From Chaetomium olivaceum (taxonomy: Eukaryota > Ascomycota > Sordariomycetes > Sordariales > Chaetomiaceae), in assembly GCA_039881045.1 (NCBI GenBank), contig JAYWVB010000037.1, positions 248,001 through 312,000 of the forward strand: a stretch of DNA of 64,000 bases. The letters are read 5' to 3'. The notes beneath the pieces are model-generated. The model made no database searches and was not told where the DNA came from. It was given only the letters and a program-made list of their open reading frames with translations. Position numbers and translations under genes: made by a program. Numbering within the stretch: the stretch's first letter is position 1; the number at the start of each line of letters is the position of its first letter. Below, piece by piece: positions 56,401-64,000 of this stretch.

Positions 56401-57275
56401 ACTGCCACGTACAGAAAGGTCCCTTCTGACTTTTCTCGAAGCGTGTCTTTGATAAATTTGGACAGCTTACTGTTGTAACCCTTTAGGCTCTGCAGCTCAT
56501 CGATTCGGGCGTCGATAAAACTCGACAGGGCGTCCTGCACCCGATCGGCGTTTGTCTCAAGGCTGATTCTAGACGCGTGGCGGAGTACGCGTGAGATGTA
56601 AGGAATGTTACGGCTAGTAAGCAGCCATTTCAGCTCACATGTCGGCCCTCGTGCCGACGCGCCACTGCCGTGTAAAGGCCCAGCCGAAGTAGAAGAGGCA
56701 TCGCGGTCAAGAACGGGTCGGAGCAGCTGCAAGAAATCGTTGATGGACTCCTCTTCAAGTTCGTCTAGGGCATCAACCATAATGTACACAGTCTCGATCC
56801 CCGGGCTGGCTAGAATGGTCTTGAACGTGCGCCACAGCGACTGTAGGGCATTGGGAGATGTGAATAACCGATCCTCTTCTCTTTCGTAGACGGCGCGGAA
56901 GTGTGAGCTCAAGTGAGGTCGGTCTCGGAGGACTTGATACAAGAGGCCCCGAAGCAGCGCAACGACAGAATTTCGGCGGTTGTCCTTATTGTCGCAAAAG
57001 TAGTAGGCCAGGAGGGTGTTGGAATTTGGTTTTGTCGTCCTTTTTGACAGCATCCTAACCGCCGATATGGCTAGTGTCGTCTTGCCTTTGCCCGGGTCGC
57101 CACCAATCCAAAGGACCTGGGAGCCCTGTCCCTCGAGCCACCCACTGAAGGTTGAGTCTTGCTGCAGCCAGAAGCACGAGCCCTCGAGCGCCTTGCCGTT
57201 GTTGTGTTCGATGGTCTCCATGTCGTCGACTGGGTCTGTGAGGAATAGCGCATTGAGGTACCTTCTATGCTCCAT
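53425..57275 (-). CDS. NACHT-ankyrin-fructosamine-3-kinase fusion protein
   Basis: Exons are 57275-54440, 54325-53608 and 53530-53425 (3,660 nt, 1,219 residues, no break). Residues 58-67 are the NACHT Walker A (GGDPGKGKTT), 164-175 Walker B (IMVDALDELEEE), and about 219 the sensor LTSRN. About nine ankyrin repeats fill 545-860 (for example GYTPLIWAARNGHADIVALL and GLTPLHQAAANGHEEVIRLL). From about 885 a complete fructosamine/ketosamine-3-kinase domain begins (LDPAVAELLG, HYFLKLGS with the ATP-site Lys, EMFEGEHAALRALHD). It continues with KLARLHTTPAPVP, the catalytic VHGDLWTGN (1107-1115), FDPSACWAHSEYELGIMRMF and a C-terminal YHYLNH helix. The intron sits inside the kinase, so the fusion is in one transcript model. 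Stand-alone kinases of this family phosphorylate sugar-amine adducts on proteins; in the fusion it may be an effector or an integrated bait. The true N-terminus may extend upstream. Confidence 0.88.
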
Positions 57276-58346
57276 AGACGAATCTACAATATCAACATTG
57301 ATGAGCGCGTCGGGTCATTCACCACCTCCAGCCCCGCGTTAACGGTGGGGTATCTACCTCGCTTTTGCTCTGGCACACTTAAAGTGCTCTCCTCGCTTCC
57401 TTGAGCCATCATCCGGTCTGTAATTCCCGACGAGTTTGGTCTTGATCCGGTATTATCCTTCAAGTTAATCATGTTAGGGCCACCGTGCCAAAAGAATGAT
57501 CCTAATGAACACAAACGCACCATGTTGAATGACGTCGCAGTGCTGTTGCAACAAGTTCTTGGTCGTAGGGTTAGGACGCGTGCTTAAGGATGCTATGGTG
57601 GTTGAACTTGATCTATTCAAGATTGTTTCGAAATCATGTTCTGGACTTCAATCAGTATGCTGTCGAATAAGCAAAAAGATCGTGAGTGGGAAGGCCAAAA
57701 GAAACCCGAAAATTCCTCTCATTATCTCAGCGCAAAACCTTGACGCGGGCATGGTGCCCAGCGGTGCGGCTACACAACATTTTGGTCACACCTTCAGTTG
57801 GTGGACGTGATATCCCAGTATGATCAGCAGTACAAGGCGTCTTGGCTTTCCTAGGCGGTTAAGTGAAGGAATCATTTTGCTGCCTGAATCCCTCCCGTAC
57901 CCTCCATATCCCGTAAAGGGATGATGGCCGCGGGGGTTGCAGAAGTGGCGGCCAAAGAAGTGGCTCGTCTGAGCCCCAGGCTGGCAGCCTCACTACATTT
58001 TGGAAATTGCGAGTGTTACACGACTGCAGCAGGCCATGGTTGCCTTGGGGGTCAATATGTGCCGCGGACCACGCGAGGCTCGCTGTCACCCGCGGAGTTA
58101 CTGATTGCAGAAAGTCGCGAGGCTGTCTCTCCGGTCCGGTTCTATCAGTCTTAACTCACTTGGGACCCCAGCTCAACATTGATGCCTCAATGGGTACCTG
58201 GAAAAAGAAGGATTACCCGCACCGTGCCACGCGCTGTCCAACCCTCAAATGTCAACCGTCGCACGCGCAGGCACAGATATTCAGGCTGCGTACCGAAACA
58301 CCCTGTATACCCGTTATATGAGCGTGCGCCACCCGGTTTCCCAATA
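57276..58346. other. Upstream region of the NLR-kinase fusion, possible N-terminal extension
   Basis: Minus-strand frame 57523-57284 reads QGSEESTLSVPEQKRGRYPT and further to NDPTRSSML, and ends seven bases upstream of the called ATG. A one-base insertion near 57,289 would join it to DIVDSSMEHRRYL of the fusion. It may be a missing N-terminal piece or untranslated leader. The rest, to 58346, has no recognised gene. Confidence 0.4.
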
Positions 58347-59578
58347 ATGGAAAAGCGAATCGTCATCATAGGTAACATATTCCGATCCTTCTAGGAGTAC
58401 GTGGTGACTAACTTCGTGCCTTTGTAGGTGGAGGCGCCATTGGCTGTGCTGCAGCATACTTCTTGACACGCCACCCGCTATACGACTCCGAGCGAGTCTC
58501 CATCAGGCTTCTGGAAGCTACAGAAGTGGCCGGCGGCGCCTCTGGTAAGGCTGGAGGTTGTCTGGCGGCGTGGGCGACGCCAACATGTCTCGCTAGCCTC
58601 AGCTTCCGGCTCCATGCGGAACTGGCCGCGGAGCATGATGGGGCACTGAATTGGGGCTATCGGAGAGCGACATGCCTTGACTGTGAGACCGCAGACGAAA
58701 CCTCGGATGGAGCCGGTAGCTTGGCAAGCGCGCCAGTCACGTCAACTACCATACGTAACGGTTACGACAGGCACCCAGATTGGGTGTTTCCGGGTCGCCT
58801 CCACTCCACCGCCGAGCTCGGAAACACTGCCAACACCGGTCAGGTGCACCCCAGACTATTCACCAGATTTCTCGCTAGCCAAGCTCAAGCTGGTGGGGCG
58901 GAGGTTGCTTTTGGTTCCGCCGTAGCTCTGGGATACTCGGACGCGGGATCGATCGCCTCAGTCAGTTACACGCCCCGAGATGCGCTGGGTGTGGAAAGGT
59001 TGGATGCGGACGTCGTCATTCTTGCAGCGGGCCCGTGGACTTCGAATCTTCTGCCCGACTGCCCAATTGCGGGGGCAAGAAGCCACAGCATCGTGCTCAG
59101 CGTCCCGTCCAACACCGTGCCGCCCGAGATACTCTTTTTTAACCGGCCCCGTCAAGACTCCTGGTTCCCAAAGCTCGAGGTCTACCCGCGGCCCGACGAT
59201 ACCACCTATTTTTGCGGGCCTACGGACTACGACGTTCCTCTCCCGGCCTCAACTGCCCTAGTAGAGGTAAACAAACAGAGCTGTCAGCTGTTACGCCGCG
59301 CCGCTGAGAGCCTCTCGGATCGCTTTGTCGACAAAGAACTGCTGGCGGAGCAGGCTTGCTACAGGCCGGTGATGACCGTACCTGGGAGGGATCGCTCTGT
59401 CGGGCCTCTTGTGGGTATTACCAGCACGGACGGCTTGATCTTAGCGGCGGGCCATGATCAATGGGGCATCCAGAACTCCCTAGGAACCGGAAAGGTCCTT
59501 AGCGAACTCGTTTTCGAGGGTCGGGCTGTTAGTGCGGACATATCAACTCTAGACCCCAAGATTGTGCTAGACAAGTGA
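58347..59578 (+). CDS. DAO-family FAD-dependent oxidoreductase (TDA3-like)
   Basis: Exons are 58347-58371 and 58428-59578 (intron GTAACA, ACTAAC branch, TGTAG acceptor). The product is 391 residues. The FAD-binding motif RIVIIGGGAIGCAAAYFL is interrupted by the intron in its GGG. A second FAD contact EATEVAGGASGKAGG follows, then VVILAAGPWTSNLLP and the C-terminal ILAAGHDQWGIQNSLGTGK motif that closes over FAD. This is the DAO fold, which includes D-amino-acid, sarcosine and fructosyl-amine oxidases; the sequence is closest in style to yeast Tda3-type oxidoreductases. There is no signal peptide. It is convergent with the stand-alone fructosamine kinase. The substrate is unknown. Confidence 0.88.
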
Positions 59579-59723
59579 GGGGTTGAATCCAACGGTCAAG
59601 TAGGTACCTAGGCACATGTCAAGTCCCTTGGGACAAATCAAGAGGGGTCAAACTGCTGCTCTATCGAGAAGCAACAATGGTGCAATGATCGATCTATGCT
59701 ACGCCTACCTATCTAGACGCGGT

Positions 59724-60963
59724 TCAGGAGTCATATTTTGCTAATAGAGCCCGCATTATCGTCTCAGCGCCAGATTTGTACCTATCGCCAAAGAAATGAT
59801 ATTTGTGCTTGTTACCGAAGATTGCAAAATGGTTCAGGTAATGATATCTGAAAGCAGCAGGATACTCAGTCAGCCTCGGCCCGTCCGTTGTTGTTAGCAA
59901 GGTAAAGAATGACTCACAGTTCGTACAGAGCGATGCGGTCGTCGTATTCGGCGACAGGTTCTGTCTTGGGGCATATCCGGTGGTACTCGTTGAGGAAGGC
60001 CTTGCCGAAACCGCCAAACATTTTCATCATACCCAGCTCATATTCGCTGTGGGCGTAACAAGCGGACGGATCAAAGATGACGTCCGCAATGGGCCCACCA
60101 GCAATCCTGCCGCGCGCAGCGTTACCACACCAGAGGTCGCCATGCACCACGACGGGAATCACTCCATTTCCATTGTTCAGGTGCTGGTCGTCAAGAAGCC
60201 GGGGGACTACGCGAGACACAACCGCCTCCACCAGTCCTCTGAACTCAGCATCCCGGCCACGGTTGATCTCACAATGTTTCAGGGCAGCGTTGAGTCGGTT
60301 ATTGGCGAAGAAGTCGGCCCATGATTTCTTGTACGAGTTGTCCTGGGGAGTGTCCCCGCAACATGTTGTGACCGGAAAACCAAACTGGGCCCGATCGAAA
60401 CCGGCCGGGATGGGGGCCGGGGTTGTGTGCAGCTTGGCAAGCTTTTCAGCGAGATCTTGTCTTGGCAAGAGCATGTCGAGGAACCCAGACAGGAGGGGGA
60501 AAGAGGAGGCGGAGAGCTGGAGAAACTCAATGATCAAAAAAGAGGCCGTTGGTGAAGACGCCAAGGTGCCGGAGCCGAGCGGCTGCGGGCAGAGACCCGG
60601 GACGACGGAACGTATCGCTTCCAGTCCGGCCTGCTCCCCTGTTCAACGCGTTTCCAGTTAGTTCGGTAGCCTATGAATCCCGAAGGGGAAGGGAGGAGGT
60701 CGGGACCCAGATCGGGGTTGGTCGGCGACTCCGACTTTCCGACGAAGATTCTCATTTCCCCCACCTTTAATGGCTAACGACGCGTCCGCGGCTGCTGATG
60801 TCTTGAGGAAAAACTGGCTTTCCGTGCCGTCCGGCGGCCGGGCTAAAATGGTTGCAGTGGAAGCGCTGCTTGTGCCATGGCCGAATGGGGAGACAGTTAC
60901 GATGCACCCCGGATCGAGGTCGAGCGCTTTGAGCACGTTTGGGTCGATCGGAAGGGACGACAT
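59724..60963 (-). CDS. Fructosamine/ketosamine-3-kinase family protein (stand-alone)
   Basis: Exons are 60963-60765, 60638-59918 and 59847-59724 (1,044 nt, 347 residues, intact). It starts MSSLPIDPNVLKALDLDPG. The ATP-site Lys lies in SQFFLKTSAAADAS, the next exon begins GEQAGLEAIRSVVPGLCPQP, and the domain continues with AKLHTTPAPIPAGFDRAQFG, the catalytic loop VVVHGDLWCGNAARG, FDPSACYAHSEYELGMMKMF and the C-terminal YHYLNHFAIFG helix. This is a full-length Fructosamin_kin domain. The family repairs glycated proteins by phosphorylating the ketosamine, which then falls off. Both introns sit at the same codons and phases as in the kinase part of the NACHT-ankyrin fusion. Expected to be cytosolic. 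Confidence 0.92.
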
Positions 60964-61568
60964 CAGTTCTGGACGGCTGGAGGCCACACACGGATTTAGG
61001 TAGAGCTGTGTGTGCAGTGAACAAGTAAAGTAGTCGAAAGACACCTTACCCAGTCGGGCAAAAATTCTTGAAAGTCGTATTTCCGCGAGTCCAGGAACTG
61101 TGTGCGACTCTTGATCAACACCGACAACACCGAATAGAAAGAAGGGAACTGGGAAGCTTGCCGCGCGGCGTGACTTCCCTAAGTTCCTTCTCTGGCAAGC
61201 ACAACACATCATTCCTCCAACAACACACCGCTATTCCTTATTCGGTGCCGCCATATGCATGATGCAGTTCTTGTACAACCAAAACAGCCCTGACGAGCCA
61301 CCCAAGCAGCAGCCTTCATTACACAGGACTCACTCAGAGCGGGGTCCCGAGTTAATCCGGCGCAGCCCGTGAAATGCCACCAACATGTCATGCGCTGATC
61401 TACGGGCAATTGCCCAGTGGACCTACCTACATAAAACCGACTACAACCACGCAAAGGCCGATTCCGATAACCCCGAGCTCGTTGTATCACAAACAACACG
61501 CGAAAGGCGACCGATGGTCTGGCCAACTGCCGGGACGGGCCGACGGGCACACTTTCCATGTAACCACC
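60964..61568. other. Divergent promoter region between fructosamine kinase and HET gene
   Basis: About 600 bases between divergent starts. An in-frame ATG at 61374 would extend the HET protein by 65 low-complexity residues; this is more likely leader. Confidence 0.5.
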
Positions 61569-63112
61569 ATGCGACTGCTCGACTCGCGCACGCTTACCTT
61601 CCACGAGTTCATGGACGAGAAGTCGAGACCCAGATACGCCATCCTGTCACATAGGTGGGAGGAGGATGAAATCACGTACAAGGAGATGCGGAAATGCAGA
61701 AAACTGGTCAAAGGGAAGAAGGGATTCACCAAAATATTGGCCTGCGCCAAGCGCGCGTTGGAGGACGGGTTCGACTACTTCTGGATCGACACTTGTTGTA
61801 TCGACAAATCAAGTAGCGCCGAACTGTCCGAGGCCATCAACTCGATGTTCTTCTGGTACCAACAGGCGGCTGTTTGCTACGCCTATCTTTGCGATACGCC
61901 TCCGCCACCCGAGCCGTCCTCGCCAGACTACTCGGCGTGGGAAAACAAGTTCAAGCAGTCCACCTGGTTCTCGCGGGGCTGGACACTGCAGGAAATGATC
62001 GCCCCGCGGACCCTGATCTTATACGCTCGCGACTGGACAATGGCGGGTACCAAAGAGGAATTGGCGAGCGCCATCGAAGCCAAGACCGGCGTGCCGCGCG
62101 ATGTCCTGGCCACCGGGGACTTTTCCGACACGTCGCTCGCGCAACGGATGAGTTGGGCCGCACAACGGCAGACAACCAGAGCTGAAGATATGGCCTACTG
62201 CCTTCTTGGACTGTTCGATATCAATATGCCCATGTTGTACGGCGAAGGAGAACGGGCCTTTATACGGCTGCAGAAGGAGATCATTAAAGTTTCCGACGAC
62301 ATGTCGATTTTCTCCTGGGTCGACGCCGATACTTCCTTCTCCACCTACACGGGCCTCTTAGCAACGTCACCTCGACACACTTCGCAACATGCCAGGACAT
62401 TCAGTGGGTCCCCACGAGTGCTAACCCACCGTTTGAGAGCACGAACAAAGGTATCAGGATGGCTTCGGAGTTGGTACCTATCACCGGCAGGACAAATGAG
62501 AGCATAGCCGTACTGCAAGGCGTACAAAAAATAACAATGCCCGAAACGACGATTGGGCTCTACTTGCACAGGGTCGGGGAGGGCCAATACGCTCGTGTCG
62601 AGCCGCGACACCTCGCCGCCGTCATTCCCAGGGCTGCTCTCCCAAATCAGGGGGAGACATTTTTTGTACGTCAAAAGCTCGTCATGGAAACTGGCGATCA
62701 TTCCAGAGCCGGCAGCATCTCTTTGAAGATCGACTCCAACTATCTTCGGTTGGAACAAGTACACCCCGCTCAATCCTGGGACGAAAACACAGGGCTCTTT
62801 TTCTTTGCCAAGCAGCCAATGCCGGCAACGAAAGACCCGTCGCTCCCCGTCACCTTCAAGCTGCACTCAGTATCGGACAGTGATGGTATTCTTATTGCCG
62901 TTGATGTGACTGAGCCGTGGTGTAAATTGATCAAGGTCGACGATGGCTGGCAGATGAGGAGACAGACAGCCCATCCGCTCTCGCTTGAACAGCGAATTCA
63001 CTGCCGGAAACGGGGGCAGCCGATGGTGGAAATAGTCGTTCGACGGGGCCTTGTCAAAATGGAGTCGAGGATTTCACTAATAATCAGAGATGCAAATAAA
63101 GGTAAGCGTTAA
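61569..63112 (+). CDS. HET-domain (heterokaryon incompatibility-like) protein, frameshifted
   Basis: It starts at ATG 61569 (MRLLDSRTLTFHEFMDE). The three HET blocks are clear: RPRYAILSHRWEEDEITYKE, DYFWIDTCCIDKSSSAELSE and STWFSRGWTLQEMIAPRTLI. The following AEDMAYCLLGLFDINMPMLY-type conserved region and GERAFIRLQKEIIK are also present. Near 62,378 the frame changes at a CA run (cgacacactt); one extra CA dinucleotide, or one missing base, separates LLATSP from FATCQDIQWVP. The 3' half (to 63112) reads on without stops, with ESIAVLQGVQ and a beta-rich region of unknown function. HET domains trigger cell death when unlike fungal cells fuse. The length of 1,544 nt is not a multiple of three. 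Confidence 0.85.
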
Positions 63113-64000
63113 CTTCCCAACAGATTTCCCCATTTCTCACTTTTGTGCGCCTCCGAGTTAACATGGCCGCCCTCGACGAGGACTTGCCACTCACCATACA
63201 GGAATCTGAACCGTTAACGAGTTTGGTGTTGTCTCACACACACACTTCCGACGGACAAGAGGCCTTTTGGAACGTCTTGAGTCGCTCGTTGAGACCTTTT
63301 ATTATAGTAACCCGGCGCATTTAGCTGCCGGGATGACCACGCGCGGGATCAATTCGTGAGGTCCTCCACGCGGTCAAACAGACGTGCGAGAATGGAAGCC
63401 AAGAAGGACATCGGGAGCACATATCAGTGGAGTACGTATTTTCTCCCTTCTCTGTCATAACTGATAACGACGATGATGGGTGAAGATGCAATGTACGGTT
63501 TAGGCCCCAATCCCACCCACGATGTATTCGTTCCAAGGTAATATAGCTCCGTAGTATGCCAGAAAGGAACACACATCACAGTTATCTTTGGCACTCTTAG
63601 CTCGTCACCCTAACCCCTACATTATAATTAAGACCTGGACTTGGGACCACGGCTAGAAGTTTCTAAAGGGAGAATTGCTTTAATGGCCCAAATCTTAGAC
63701 TACGGCCCCAACATACTTGCACATGCCTTGGGATAGTATATAATAATACCCCAGCTCATATTTTAGGATAGTACATGATCTTGTAGCTCGGAATCTCGCC
63801 AAGTGAGAACTTACCTTCATTGTGGAATTTTACTAGCGGCGGACTGTCGATGATACAAGTATCTGACTGTGCCATGCTGCTTCGTATGCTACAGTAAGGG
63901 CGAAGCGAAGCTGCTATGTTAGCCACAATGCCACTGATACATGATTATACCCGATTTATACACTCAAACTGTGGCATCCAATCGCTCCCCTGAGAATTCT
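63113..64000. other. Right-edge intergenic DNA
   Basis: About 890 bases, becoming AT-rich after 63,600. No open frame, repeat pair or RNA gene can be supported. Confidence 0.45.

Noticed and set aside
57921..58321. Plus-strand frames before the FAD oxidoreductase
   Set aside because: No motifs; the oxidoreductase starts cleanly at 58347 with its FAD motif split by an intron.
1..64000. CRISPR arrays, phage or bacterial operons
   Set aside because: Intron-rich genes and fungal families throughout; no regularly spaced direct repeats apart from the short GGTGAGC array and the transposon ends.

Overview
The window is filamentous-ascomycete nuclear DNA, most likely from a Sordariomycete. Genes are short and carry many 50-130 bp GT-AG introns with CTAAC-type branch points. 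Several families are typical of such fungi: LysM/CBM18 effector, subgroup C chitinase, LaeA-like methyltransferase, P450, NACHT/ankyrin and HET proteins, and a pogo-like transposon. No tRNA, rRNA or CRISPR array was recognised. All splice models were read by eye from the sequence.

Layout. 0-1 kb: 5' part of a C2H2 transcription factor running off the left edge. 3.5-8 kb: a small Cys-rich protein gene and a heavily decayed GH18 chitinase. 8.2-9.8 kb: a type II membrane protein with a lectin-like ectodomain. 10-12.4 kb: AT-rich, apparently gene-poor DNA with one gene remnant. 12.8-14.7 kb: GMC oxidoreductase. 14.8-16.7 kb: an intact pogo-like transposon with 47-bp inverted repeats. 17-21.3 kb: a phased 7-bp motif array, a Mid2-like surface protein interrupted by a stop codon, and an unknown 489-residue protein. 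21.4-28.4 kb: a divergent chitin-binding pair (LysM/CBM18 effector and CBM18-GH18 chitinase). 29-33 kb: a 2EXR protein, a relic resembling a fungal DUF3435/FluG-type recombinase, and a broken DUF4874/DUF4832 gene. 34-37.9 kb: divergent LaeA-like methyltransferase and P450. 38-41.6 kb: phosphotransferase relic, PL9-type pectate lyase and a secreted zincin.

41.9-63.1 kb is an island of fungal non-self-recognition (STAND/HET) genes: two stand-alone SesB-like alpha/beta hydrolases, a SesB-NACHT protein, an ankyrin-only protein, two coiled-coil proteins, a NACHT-ankyrin protein fused to a complete fructosamine-3-kinase domain, an FAD oxidoreductase, a stand-alone fructosamine-3-kinase and a HET-domain protein.

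The most striking element is the NACHT-ankyrin-fructosamine-kinase fusion. It is open across all three exons. Its kinase domain keeps the same two intron positions and phases as the stand-alone kinase about 2.4 kb away, which suggests capture of a housekeeping kinase by an NLR. Seven other genes carry single-base (or 2-base) frameshifts, and one carries a lone nonsense codon. These may be real decay or assembly indels.
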